59,136 nt of DNA from Bacteroidetes bacterium HGW-Bacteroidetes-10 (GCA_002842695.1 PHDT01000017.1:1-59136); one strand, 5' to 3'; positions 18,839-26,764 are shown, counted from the first letter of the stretch. A program made the numbers and translations. The notes: generated by a model from the sequence alone, not told the origin.

Positions 18839-18872
18839 AAGGCGGCCCCAGCGGGACCGTCTTTTTTTTGCG
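18839..18872 (+). terminator. Intrinsic terminator after the helicase gene
   Basis: A GC-rich stem (GGCGGCCCC with GGGACCGTC, including G-U type pairs) followed by eight T residues, about 110 nt after the stop codon. Confidence 0.75.
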
Positions 18873-18952
18873 CCACGGCGACTTGCACTCTTCGCTGCGA
18901 GCTTTGCGCTTGTTACACTTATTACCTCGAGCACTTCTTTCCGGGCCAGTTA

Positions 18953-19056
18953 CCTCAGAGGAAAAGTGTCAAATGTAATATTATTAACTAGTTAAGATAA
19001 ATTTCAATTTTGTATTAGTGTCTATTTATCTGCGATTTGACACTTTTCCTCTGAGG
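18953..19056. repeat. Family C inverted-repeat element, copy C1 (104 bp)
   Basis: Left arm 18953-18974 starts CCTCAGAGGAAAAGTGTCAA; right arm 19035-19056 ends TTGACACTTTTCCTCTGAGG; 22 of 22 positions pair. The 60-nt A/T-rich interior has CAATTTTGT near its middle, as in copies C2 and C3, which have the same total length. Confidence 0.92.
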
Positions 19057-19185
19057 CGCGATAAGGTGCCCGGCTCTGCCCGGCGGGAGTTAGCCTTCGG
19101 CAAAGGTTTTTCATGCTTTCACGCCGCATGTCGTTTTTCTTTGTTTGGTGGGGGTTTCAAGTATGTTTCACCAGGCAATTTTTAT

Positions 19186-19302
19186 CGACCCGCACGTCTG
19201 TAACTAATTGCATATCTGAAAGTAGCACTTTGTCCCCGCGGATGATCCGCGGGATTAAATTCCTAAGTATTGATTGTGTTAGAGTTACAGCCGTGCGGGT
19301 CG
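19186..19302. repeat. Family B concentric palindrome element, copy B1 (117 bp)
   Basis: Outer arms CGACCCGCACGTCTGTAACT (19186-19205) and AGTTACAGCCGTGCGGGTCG (19283-19302), 19 of 20 paired. The central palindrome CCCGCGGATGATCCGCGGG is centred on G19244, the exact midpoint of the element. The left half continues like B2 (CACTTTGTCCCCGCGG) but the right half has lost the matching complement, so the central stem is only 9 bp. Confidence 0.9.
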
Positions 19303-19469
19303 CTTACGAAATTTTCATGAAACCCGCCCTGTGTTTAGATTAGAAGGTGCCGGCCTAATGTCCGGCAAGTTTTGGCCATTCGGCAAAGGTTTTTCATGCT
19401 TGCACGCAGGCTGCGCAAGAGTCTTGTTGGGCTTTGGTTTCCCCGTGTTTTAGTTGACTATTTTTAGGG

Positions 19470-19586
19470 ATAACCGTACGGCTGTAATTGGCTGTCAATC
19501 AGAGAGAGCCACTTTGTCCCCGCGGATGATCCGCGGGGACAAAGTGGCTCTTGTTGGCTTACAGTGCGTTACAGCCGTACGGGTCG
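19470..19586. repeat. Family B concentric palindrome element, copy B2 (117 bp)
   Basis: Outer arms around ACCGTACGGCTGTAA (19473-19487) and TTACAGCCGTACGGGT (19569-19584). The central palindrome is a perfect 22-bp stem: 19506-19527 (GAGCCACTTTGTCCCC and on) with 19529-19550, around the single base 19528, the exact midpoint. Shares the 20-nt GGCAAAGGTTTTTCATGCTT 88 bp upstream with B1 (87 bp upstream there). Confidence 0.92.
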
Positions 19587-19668
19587 CGATGAAAATCTCC
19601 GGGAAGGCTTATCTGGACAATAAAAGCGCGCGCAGCGCTGCACCTTAGCCGGCTGCTAAGCAGACGGA

Positions 19669-19792
19669 CTGCGCCGCAATTTCTGTTAACTATTTGTCTA
19701 TAAACAAAATACAAAACACAAACTTTTAAAATGAAAAGTTTGTGTTTTGTAAATAGCTGTAAATATGTTGGTTAACAGAAATTGCGGCGCAG
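19669..19792. repeat. Family E double-hairpin element, copy E3 (124 bp)
   Basis: Outer arms 19669-19690 and 19771-19792 are perfect 22-nt reverse complements identical to those of E1. The inner stem AAAACACAAACTTTT (19713-19727) with AAAAGTTTGTGTTTT (19734-19748) is concentric with them (both centre at 19730.5). Lies before the 3' end of the flavoprotein gene and is a likely bidirectional terminator. Confidence 0.92.
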
Positions 19793-19800
19793 ACACGCCT

Positions 19801-19920
19801 GGTGGCTTGTGGCCTGGTGGCTTGTGGCCTGGTGGCTTGTGGCCCGGTGGCTTGTGGCCCGGTGGCTTGTGGCCTGGCGGCTTGTGGCCTGGTGGCCTGT
19901 GGCCCTTTGGCTTGTGGCCC
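19801..19920. repeat. 15-bp tandem repeat, eight units
   Basis: Eight units of GGTGGCTTGTGGCCY, phase starting at 19801, with point variants in units 6-8 and a degenerate ninth (GGCGGCAAAGCCGCC). The array is flanked by near-copies GCAGACACGCCTGG (about 19789) and GCAGACACGCCCGG (about 19959). Being a multiple of three it is open in several frames (PPGHK or GGLWP repeats), but no start, context or composition supports a protein. Confidence 0.92.
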
Positions 19921-19975
19921 GGCGGCAAAGCCGCCCGCCGGCCCTTGGCCTGGTGGGGCAGACACGCCCGGCGGC

Positions 19976-22900
19976 CTACTTGAATGCCTGCTCGCTAAGT
20001 CCTTTGCCTTTGAGCTTGAGTTCGTGGAAGTAGTCCGGAACCGGTTTGCCCTGCAGGTAGTCGACGTAGAGTTTGGCGATGTACTGAGAGAGCATGAAGC
20101 CGTGGCCGCGCATACCGGTGAAGAGTCCCAGTTCAGGGTCTACGATGTAGCGGGGCTCGATGTAGTATCCGCTCCATACAGCCTGGAAGCCTACGCCGGT
20201 GAGCTCAGGGATCCATCCGCCAAAGATTTCGGAAACGACCTCTATGAATTCACGGTTGTTTATTTTCAGGTTCTTGTCTGTCTCTTTAGCATCTATTGCA
20301 GGAGAGGCGCAGCCAATGATCTGACCGGTCTCTGCAAGCTGCTGTCCGTATACTGCCGAGAATCCGTTTTGTTTACGGCGGTCTATAAGCATGTCAAGAT
20401 TGGCTCCGTTCTTGCCTAGCATAGGGAGGCGCTTGGTTATAAAGGCCTGGTGCTTTACCGGGTAAAGTCCGGTCTCGATGCCAAGTTTGTTTGCAAACTT
20501 CTCTGCATCTGCACCAAGAGCATTGATAAAGATTTCAGTCTTATACTCTGTGTACCTTTTGTCTGATGTAAGAACAACTACACGGTAATCTTTGCCGTCA
20601 CGGGTTACATCTACAATCCGGTTATTTTCCAGAGTGACTCCTCCGTTTTCGCGTCCCAGAGCTCTGATTGTATCAAGGGTAAGACCCGGATTTGCCTGCC
20701 AGCAGTCATTTGTAATAAGTGCATGACTATACAGGTTAAGCGATGGATTGAAGTGTTCAGAGATCTCCTTGCGGAAATCCTTTTTGTCTACCATATATGC
20801 GTCTGACCAGCCTCTTGACATATCGAGTGCCTTGTAGGTATCTTCGTCATGGGCAAAACTTACATATCTTATAAGCTTGAAGTCAATAGGATGTTTTTCA
20901 TTGAGCTTTGCGAAGATTTCAAGGTTGTGCTTTGCAATGTCTGCAAGTGCAGGCAATGAGAATGCAGGACGACCTCCGGCAATGTTTCTCCATGAACTTC
21001 CAAGACCATCATTGATGAGGTAAGGTTTGTATCCTGCCTCAGCCATGTAACGGAACAACGATGAGCCGGCAATACCGCCACCTGCAATGATTGCGGGAAC
21101 CCTTACGGCCTCTTTGCTGCCGTTTGGAAGAATAATCTTCTGAACCTTTCCGTCCGGTGCCATGTCGCCCAGTGTAACCAGGTTGGACATAGGTCCGCGA
21201 GGTGTTGGTTCACCAATAACCTCAATTCCGTATGGTTTAAGAAGCATTCTTGCTCTTGGAACACACCGGTTACCGCGGCATGCTCCCATGCCAATTCTTG
21301 TGATATGTTTTAACTCATCAGAAGAGATAACCTTACGGTCTCCAATTGATGCTATCATCTTTTCGATGGTGATATCCTCGCAGTGGCAGATATATGTTTT
21401 GGAATCGTGCTTTTCATTCAGCGGCATCAGCTTTAACTTCTCAGGATACTTCTCCTTGATGATGAATCCGCGTACAGCCAGAAGCGCCTCTCCCTCGAGC
21501 CCTTTTGCCTTTACCCTTGCAACATTGGTCTTGTTCTCCTTTTTGAGGATCTTTTCAACCACTCCTTCGCCTACAATCTCACCGCTGTTGTTAACCAGGT
21601 ATACATCTGCCCCTTCGTCTGCCTTGTATTCGATAGGGAGGAAGAGCCAGTTTTTGTCAAACTGGTAACCGAAGATTGCGAGTCCGGGGCACTGATAAAC
21701 GCATCTCATACATCCAACGCACTTGTCAAAGTCAATTCTTGGAACAGAAGATGTCGATGATTTTGTGATTGCACCATATTTGCAGGCAAATGAACATGGG
21801 TTGCAGGCAAATCCGTACAGGCAGTCAATCTGAACAAATCCTGCAGCCTTCATTCTTTCGGGAGTGGGAAGAGATGGCTCTTCAATAACTCTTACGGGAT
21901 GCTGCTGGGAATCGATATACTCTTTTGAAACGGTAAGATAGTCGTTGTAATTGTACTTCATTCCCAGGTCCTGCATGATTTCGAATGCACACTGCTTGCC
22001 TCTCAGAACGGCAGAGGTACCTTCGCCAATTCTTACCGAGTCACCAACTCCGTGGCAGTTTCTTCCGTAAATCTCAACTCCTTTTCTGAAGAGCTGATTG
22101 TCAGGAATAAGTCCTGTGCAAATATTTATACAGTCAATGTCGTCAATGATTTTCTCTGTTCCCGGTATTGGCTTGAAGTTTTCGCACTCGGCAATAACTG
22201 CTCCAATAACTCCGGTTCTGTCTTCGTTTGGAATAGCCTCCAGGAGAATATGCGAAGTGAGAATTGGAATTCCCAGACGACGGACTCTGTTTGCCTGAAC
22301 AGGGAATCCGCCTTCGCGCGGCATTGCCTCAAGAATTGCCTTAACGGTTGCTCCCGCCTGCATTGCCTGATATGATGTAAGGTAGCCGATATTTCCGGCA
22401 CCCACTGTTAGTATCTTTCTTCCCAGAAGTGTAAGCTCCTGGTTCATCATTCTCTGAACTACCGCTGCTGTGTAAACACCTGGAAGGTCGTCATTCTTGA
22501 AGGCAGGCATGAAGGGAACCGCACCTGTTGCAATAACAAGATGTTCGGCATCTACATAGAAAATCTCCTGCTTTGCAATGTCTTTAATGACAAGTCTCTT
22601 TCCCTCGAGCACATCCCATACAACTGAGTCGAGGAGTATTCCGCTCAGGTCTTCACCTGCGAGGGTGTTTGCAATATCAAACCCGCGCATTCCGCCAAAC
22701 CTCTTCTCCTTCTCGAAGAAGAAAAACTGGTGTGTCTGCATCAGAAACTGACCGCCAATCTTGCTGTTGTTATCAATCACGAGGTTGTTCACTCCGGATT
22801 TGTTGAGCTCTTCACGGACTGCCAGACCTGCGGGGCCGGCGCCAATAATTGCTACCGTTGTCTTGAAGATTTTTGTTTCACGGCCGGCCCCCGCCTCAGC

Positions 22901-23209
22901 AACCTGCTCCGCCGGAAGGTACGACTCGTCAATCCTCTGTACACTTTTAACCTCGTCAACTTTGGTAATGCAGATACGCCTTACCTTTCCGTCTACAAGC
23001 ATTTCGCAGGCGCCGCATTTTCCAATGCCGCATTCCATAGTACGCTCCCTGTACTCGAGACTGTGTTTATGAACTACTCTCCCTGCCTGATGCAAAGCTG
23101 CTGCGATAGTGAAACCCCTCTGGCCAGCAACCTTTTCCCCCTCAAAAAGAAATTCTACTCTATCCTCCGCAGGGATGGGAAGGATAGGATGCTCGGTAAT
23201 TTTGTACAT
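19976..23209 (-). CDS. Fused HcnABC-like iron-sulfur flavoprotein dehydrogenase
   Basis: 1077 residues joining modules that are usually separate subunits. In order: [2Fe-2S] HcnA/Fer2-like domain (C60, C65, C68, C80); FAD/NAD(P) disulfide-reductase fold with IIGAGPAG near 121-128 and a second nucleotide motif VGAGNIG (269-275); two ferredoxin clusters (C463, C469, C472, C476; C497, C500, C503, C507); a BFD-like [2Fe-2S] domain (C608, C610, C644, C649); and a DAO-type FAD oxidase fold from about 704 (AGGGIAGSS). The order parallels HcnA-HcnB-HcnC and the hydroxyproline or opine dehydrogenase complexes, so an amino- or imino-acid dehydrogenase is inferred; the substrate cannot be read. No signal peptide: cytoplasmic or membrane-peripheral. 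Confidence 0.85.
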   Translation of the reverse strand: MYKITEHPILPIPAEDRVEFLFEGEKVAGQRGFTIAAALHQAGRVVHKHSLEYRERTMECGIGKCGACEMLVDGKVRRICITKVDEVKSVQRIDESYLPAEQVAEAGAGRETKIFKTTVAIIGAGPAGLAVREELNKSGVNNLVIDNNSKIGGQFLMQTHQFFFFEKEKRFGGMRGFDIANTLAGEDLSGILLDSVVWDVLEGKRLVIKDIAKQEIFYVDAEHLVIATGAVPFMPAFKNDDLPGVYTAAVVQRMMNQELTLLGRKILTVGAGNIGYLTSYQAMQAGATVKAILEAMPREGGFPVQANRVRRLGIPILTSHILLEAIPNEDRTGVIGAVIAECENFKPIPGTEKIIDDIDCINICTGLIPDNQLFRKGVEIYGRNCHGVGDSVRIGEGTSAVLRGKQCAFEIMQDLGMKYNYNDYLTVSKEYIDSQQHPVRVIEEPSLPTPERMKAAGFVQIDCLYGFACNPCSFACKYGAITKSSTSSVPRIDFDKCVGCMRCVYQCPGLAIFGYQFDKNWLFLPIEYKADEGADVYLVNNSGEIVGEGVVEKILKKENKTNVARVKAKGLEGEALLAVRGFIIKEKYPEKLKLMPLNEKHDSKTYICHCEDITIEKMIASIGDRKVISSDELKHITRIGMGACRGNRCVPRARMLLKPYGIEVIGEPTPRGPMSNLVTLGDMAPDGKVQKIILPNGSKEAVRVPAIIAGGGIAGSSLFRYMAEAGYKPYLINDGLGSSWRNIAGGRPAFSLPALADIAKHNLEIFAKLNEKHPIDFKLIRYVSFAHDEDTYKALDMSRGWSDAYMVDKKDFRKEISEHFNPSLNLYSHALITNDCWQANPGLTLDTIRALGRENGGVTLENNRIVDVTRDGKDYRVVVLTSDKRYTEYKTEIFINALGADAEKFANKLGIETGLYPVKHQAFITKRLPMLGKNGANLDMLIDRRKQNGFSAVYGQQLAETGQIIGCASPAIDAKETDKNLKINNREFIEVVSEIFGGWIPELTGVGFQAVWSGYYIEPRYIVDPELGLFTGMRGHGFMLSQYIAKLYVDYLQGKPVPDYFHELKLKGKGLSEQAFK

Positions 23210-23228
23210 AGTTAAGTTTAAATTTTAA

Positions 23229-23236
23229 CAAATTTA
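23229..23236 (-). promoter_or_regulatory. -7 box of the flavoprotein gene
   Basis: Minus-strand TAAATTTG, 19 nt before the ATG at 23209. No TTTG at the expected -33 distance, so this is a weak call. Confidence 0.4.
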
Positions 23237-23319
23237 TACAAAATTCTAAATCGTAATTTTAAAATTAGATATTTTTTGAAGATTATATCATTTGACCCTT
23301 TTTTGATAACAAAATGAAA

Positions 23320-23327
23320 TATATTTG
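23320..23327 (+). promoter_or_regulatory. -7 box of the DUF4493 lipoprotein gene
   Basis: TATATTTG, 32 nt before the ATG at 23360; two upstream TTTG sequences (23291, 23302) are 25 and 14 nt away, neither at the best distance. Confidence 0.45.
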
Positions 23328-23359
23328 AACTGTTTAAACCAATTAAAAAAGAGAAAGAT

Positions 23360-24412
23360 ATGAGGCGGATGATTTATTTGGTTGCCATCCTGGCGGCGGG
23401 CTGTCAGGGGCTGACTATCACAGGGGAGAGCACAGCAAGGCTGAGGCTCAGAATTGCGGGGGAGGATCCTCTGAGCAAGGGGGTTGTGAAGCCAATCCCG
23501 GACACAAACAAGATGTTTCTTTTTATAAAGGGTGAAGCCGGAGACACGGTTTACAACGGCCTTTACGGAGAGAGGCCTGCAGAATTAAAAGTTGAGGCGG
23601 GAAATTACACCGTGAACATCTATTCACATCTTCAAAACCTTCCAGAATTTGATGCACCATGCTGGTCAGATTCCAAAACCATTACCCTTGCGGCAGGCAG
23701 TGTCACCTCCCTTGCAATGGTGTGCCGCCAGTCAAACGGAGCGATGAGGCTCGGCTTCTCCCCCGAATTCAGGGCGAAATATTCTGCCTACACCCCGGAA
23801 ATTACCGACGCCCTTGGCACGGTTCAGTATCAGTTTTCCGAGGAGCGCTTCCTCTACCTTAAACCGGGAAATATTTATGTAAGGCTGACTCCTCTTGCCA
23901 CCGGTCAGCAGGTACCTCTTTTTTCCAAACTTCTTGCCGCTAAGGAGATGATTACCATTAACCTGAGACTGCTTCAGGGAGATTCAGCCTCATTTGGCGG
24001 CGGAATCCTGATTGACTCAACATCAAACTGGCAGACAGACTCTGTTTTCATTGGCGGAAATGACGGAAGCACAAAGGAGAAGGCGCTTACACTTGAAAGA
24101 ATCAGGGAGTATGTAGGGCTGAAGGTCTGGCTCACCGGGTACATAATTGGAGGCGATGTATCTGACGACACCCTCAGGTTTACTGCGCCTTTTACCAAAG
24201 AGACCTATCTCGCTGTTGCAGCAACATCCACCGAGAGGAGCCGTGATAAATGCTATGCAGTTAGTTTGCCGCTTGGTGCAATAAGGGATTCCTGTTCACT
24301 GGTAAGATTTCCTGCAAATATTGGCCGGAAAATATGGATAAAGGGTACAGTCAAGGAGTCCTACTATGGCTCGCCGGGAGTTGACCCGGTTACCGAAATA
24401 ATTATGGAATAG
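23360..24412 (+). CDS. DUF4493/DUF6359-type lipoprotein
   Basis: 350 residues, Bacteroidetes surface or periplasmic lipoprotein of unknown role. Signal peptide ends in the lipobox LAAGC (cysteine at residue 15). The first ~200 residues (LRLRIAGEDP, KVEAGNYTVNIYS) resemble DUF4493, a strand-rich domain of anchored envelope proteins; the C-terminal part (LKVWLTGYIIGGDV, GRKIWIKGTVKESYYGSPGV) matches the OB-fold-like DUF6359. Domain names are from pattern memory. Stands alone, with no fimbrial or SusCD partners nearby. Confidence 0.7.
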   Translation: MRRMIYLVAILAAGCQGLTITGESTARLRLRIAGEDPLSKGVVKPIPDTNKMFLFIKGEAGDTVYNGLYGERPAELKVEAGNYTVNIYSHLQNLPEFDAPCWSDSKTITLAAGSVTSLAMVCRQSNGAMRLGFSPEFRAKYSAYTPEITDALGTVQYQFSEERFLYLKPGNIYVRLTPLATGQQVPLFSKLLAAKEMITINLRLLQGDSASFGGGILIDSTSNWQTDSVFIGGNDGSTKEKALTLERIREYVGLKVWLTGYIIGGDVSDDTLRFTAPFTKETYLAVAATSTERSRDKCYAVSLPLGAIRDSCSLVRFPANIGRKIWIKGTVKESYYGSPGVDPVTEIIME

Positions 24413-24464
24413 AATCTTCATGCATTAATCTTTTATGACAGGGGTTTTTGTTTGCGAAAATGAT

Positions 24465-24472
24465 TATTTTTG
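24465..24472 (+). promoter_or_regulatory. -7 box directly before the acetyltransferase start
   Basis: TATTTTTG ends 5 nt before the ATG at 24478. If the box is used, transcription begins about at the start codon, giving a nearly leaderless message. No -33 at the best distance. Confidence 0.4.
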
Positions 24473-24477
24473 TCTGT

Positions 24478-25071
24478 ATGGAAACATCAGAAAAGAACTA
24501 TTTTGCTCACGAGACCTCTGTCATTGACGAAGGCTGCTCGATAGGGGCCGGAACAAAAATCTGGCACTTCTCTCATATTATGGAGGGGAGCTCTATTGGT
24601 GAGAGATGTAATATCGGACAGAACGTTGTTATCTCTCCGGGTGTTGAACTTGGAAACAATGTCAAGATTCAGAACAATGTTTCTGTCTATACAGGAGTTA
24701 CTTGCGGAGATGATGTTTTCCTTGGTCCGTCGTGCGTCTTCACCAACATTATTAATCCAAGAAGTGCTGTAAATAGACGGCACGATTATGCAAAAACACA
24801 TGTTGGAACAGGTGCGACCATAGGTGCAAATGCCACAGTTGTATGCGGACACAATATTGGCGAATATGCCTTTATTGGAGCTGGTGCGGTTATCACAAAG
24901 AGTGTCAAGCCCTATGCTCTCATAGTTGGAAATCCCGGAATTCAGATTGGCTGGATGAGCAGAATGGGACACAGGCTTCATTTTGACACCAAAGGATTTG
25001 CCAAATGCCCGGAGTCGGGTGATATTTATCAGCTTGACAACGGCACCGTAAAATTAAAAAGCAACCCATAG
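24478..25071 (+). CDS. WbpD/WlbB-type hexapeptide N-acetyltransferase
   Basis: Likely acetyl-CoA-dependent N-acetyltransferase for a UDP-amino sugar or sugar acid used in surface polysaccharide. About 197 residues from ATG 24478; codons at 24448 and 24460 are upstream in-frame starts but lie in or before the -7 box. Left-handed beta-helix repeats are clear (SIGAGTKIWHF, IGERCNIGQNVVISPGVELGNNVKIQNNV in pieces, IGANATVVCG, IGAGAVITKSV), with the usual IINPRSAVNR insertion and NPGIQIGWMSR C-terminus. No other polysaccharide genes are close. Confidence 0.85.
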   Translation: METSEKNYFAHETSVIDEGCSIGAGTKIWHFSHIMEGSSIGERCNIGQNVVISPGVELGNNVKIQNNVSVYTGVTCGDDVFLGPSCVFTNIINPRSAVNRRHDYAKTHVGTGATIGANATVVCGHNIGEYAFIGAGAVITKSVKPYALIVGNPGIQIGWMSRMGHRLHFDTKGFAKCPESGDIYQLDNGTVKLKSNP

Positions 25072-25081
25072 GGCTGCTTTT
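25057..25081. terminator. Terminator hairpin between acetyltransferase and thioredoxin genes
   Basis: AAAAGCAACCC (25057-25067) pairs with GGGCTGCTTTT (25071-25081) with one mismatch and a 3-nt loop, A-rich on one side and T-rich on the other, so it can work in both directions. It overlaps the stop codon of the plus-strand gene. Confidence 0.65.
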
Positions 25082-25115
25082 CAATCTTTTTAAAACCTTT
25101 AATTTGTCCTGCCGG

Positions 25116-25478
25116 TTACTTTCCCAGAAGCACCTTCTCAATTGCATCCTTAAATGATGCCTTTGGAAGTGCTCCCTGAGCCATTTGCGGAGTCTCGTTC
25201 ATTGGGCAGAAGAGAATGGTAGGGATGCTTCTGATGCCGAATGCACCTGCAAGTTCCTGCTCAGCCTCTGTATCCACTTTGTAAATGTAAATCTGCTCTG
25301 AATACTCCTTTGCAAGTTCGTCAAGGATTGGAGCAACCATTTTGCACGGTCCGCACCAGTCTGCGTAAAAGTCAATAATACAAGGCTTATCGCCCAGATA
25401 TTTCCACTCTGTGGGATTTGTTTCGTAGTTCGCAACTTTTGATAGGAACTCCTCTTTTGTTAGATGTATTGGTTTCAT
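25116..25478 (-). CDS. Thioredoxin
   Basis: 120 residues, a standard thioredoxin with active site WCGPCK (FYADWCGPCKMVAPILDEL) and the cis-proline region IRSIPTILF. Cytosolic disulfide reductant. A short N-terminal extension (MKPIHLTKEEFLSKVANYE) precedes the fold. Last gene of a minus-strand run with a methyltransferase, an HMA-like protein and a DUF6132 membrane protein, suggesting a redox or metal-linked role. Confidence 0.93.
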   Translation of the reverse strand: MKPIHLTKEEFLSKVANYETNPTEWKYLGDKPCIIDFYADWCGPCKMVAPILDELAKEYSEQIYIYKVDTEAEQELAGAFGIRSIPTILFCPMNETPQMAQGALPKASFKDAIEKVLLGK

Positions 25479-25519
25479 AATTTTATTCCTGTTTTAATTA
25501 TGTTGTTTATTATTAATTA

Positions 25520-26161
25520 TTAATTTTTTTCTGCTTTTCGGGCAATAAGTATGAACTGTTCGTACTCTTTATCGCCTCTTTTCATTGTATTGTAGGTATA
25601 TGTGGTTTCTACCTCAAGGTCACTCTGCTCAAGCTGTCTGGCCAGTTCCGGAATATTGAATCCGCTGTGGGCCACCTTCTCTTCGCCATGGAATGAACCA
25701 TCCTCATCAGTCAGATCCCCAATTACTAAAACACCCGAAGGTTTGAGAATGTTTCTTGAGATGTGTTCAAATACAGATTCAAGATCTTCAATGTGATGGA
25801 GAGCCATGAGCGAAAAGACCATATCTACATCCTTTGTTACATATTTGAAGATATCACCGTGAATAACCTTTGAATTATCGGGTGAAAGCGAATCAATATC
25901 ACTCAGCGATCCCAGCTTCTCCGAAAGGACATCCAGCATAGCTCTTGAGCTGTCCAGAAACACTACGGATTTTACCAGTGGGGCCACCTCAATTCCGGCC
26001 AGACCGGTTCCGCAGCCATAGTCAAGAACTTTAAAATCTTTTTCCGGCTTAAAATTCTCAAGCATCTCCCTGACAAACTTTCCGGCCATCTCAATTTTCA
26101 CGGGTGAATCCCAGCCTTGTGCCTTATGTTCAAACTTGTCAGTTGTCATAGTTTTTATCAT
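25520..26161 (-). CDS. Class I SAM-dependent methyltransferase
   Basis: 213 residues (or 209 from the second ATG, at 26149, MTTDKFEHK). SAM-binding motif I VLDYGCGTGLAGIEV near 45-58, acidic residue VVFLDSSRAML at motif II, and FSLMALHHI at motif IV. Type 11/12 methyltransferase; substrate unknown. It sits between the thioredoxin and the HMA-like gene, 9 nt after the latter. Confidence 0.85.
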   Translation of the reverse strand: MIKTMTTDKFEHKAQGWDSPVKIEMAGKFVREMLENFKPEKDFKVLDYGCGTGLAGIEVAPLVKSVVFLDSSRAMLDVLSEKLGSLSDIDSLSPDNSKVIHGDIFKYVTKDVDMVFSLMALHHIEDLESVFEHISRNILKPSGVLVIGDLTDEDGSFHGEEKVAHSGFNIPELARQLEQSDLEVETTYTYNTMKRGDKEYEQFILIARKAEKN

Positions 26162-26170
26162 TCTGTTTTT

Positions 26171-26437
26171 TTAGTTATGCTGATTCTCTTCCGGCCACTC
26201 GAGAGTACTGTAGTCTGTCTTCTCCCTGCTCCTGTCGCCAAGCGGAGTATAGCCGCTCTCCTCAAGTTTTGCATATATCTCTTCGAAGCTTACCTCGTCT
26301 GTGTGGTCTATGGTAACTTCGTTTTTGTAGTTGTCAATGTTTACTGCGTATACACCATTAAGTGCTGCAATTTCCCTGTTCAGTGAGTTGTTAAACGCAC
26401 AGCAGTTTGCTCTCTCCACCTGTATAACTGTTCTCAT
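26171..26437 (-). CDS. Heavy-metal-associated (HMA) domain-like small protein
   Basis: About 88 residues from ATG 26437; the longer frame to 26521 overlaps the upstream gene and is basic junk-like sequence. The fold pattern (MRTVIQVERANCC, LNGVYAVNIDNYKNEVTIDH, VSFEEIYAKLEESGY) is that of HMA metal-binding domains, but the usual CxxC is replaced by adjacent C12-C13. Metal binding is therefore uncertain. Ends 9 nt before the methyltransferase gene. Confidence 0.7.
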   Translation of the reverse strand: MRTVIQVERANCCAFNNSLNREIAALNGVYAVNIDNYKNEVTIDHTDEVSFEEIYAKLEESGYTPLGDRSREKTDYSTLEWPEENQHN

Positions 26438-26456
26438 AATTCGTCTCTTTTCAGCC

Positions 26457-26684
26457 CTAACGGTTCTCCTCTTTGCTCTTTTTTGAATCTTTTTTAAACA
26501 TGCTCCCCAGGAGTCCTCCAAGTAAAATTCCGTAAAGAGTACTGTTGAGGGGCGATGATGTTATAGGGCATGTCCCGCTGTTGCACCCGATAAAATACCA
26601 GTAAAGGTATCCTCCCAGTGCTCCGGCTGCTCCGCCCGCAATCACAAGCCACTGCTTCTTTATATATGATATTGCCTTCTCCAT
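26457..26684 (-). CDS. DUF6132-type small membrane protein
   Basis: 75 residues with two predicted membrane helices (WLVIAGGAAGALGGYLYWYFIG and LNSTLYGILLGGLLGSMF) and a periplasmic or cytosolic loop C-N-S-G-T-C-P-I-T-S-S-P between them, a two-cysteine loop typical of DUF6132. Function unknown. First gene of the four-gene minus-strand run; TATCTTTG on the minus strand at 26712-26705 lies 20 nt before its ATG. Confidence 0.75.
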   Translation of the reverse strand: MEKAISYIKKQWLVIAGGAAGALGGYLYWYFIGCNSGTCPITSSPLNSTLYGILLGGLLGSMFKKDSKKSKEENR

Positions 26685-26764
26685 TTCTCGGTTAAATATT
26701 TATGCAAAGATAAATATATTTTCTAACAAAACAATTTTCCAATGGAAAATAAATTGGAAAAACT

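Larger units (their letters stand above)
18732..19975. other. 1.24-kb gene-free stretch filled with repeats
   Basis: Between the convergent helicase and flavoprotein genes. Contents in order: terminator, family C copy C1, family B copies B1 and B2 as diverged units about 284 bp apart, family E copy E3, and a 15-bp tandem array. Reading frames here are translations of repeats and show no protein-like features; I call no gene. Confidence 0.8.

Noticed and set aside
19698-19983. Repetitive reading frames with PPGHK or GGLWP repeats on both strands, resembling a collagen- or histidine-rich protein
   Set aside because: They are translations of the 15-bp tandem array, open in several frames because the unit is a multiple of three; no start context, signal or promoter.
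19802-20419. 205-residue plus-strand frame over the tandem array and the 3' end of the flavoprotein gene
   Set aside because: Antisense to a well-supported gene; no protein-like features.
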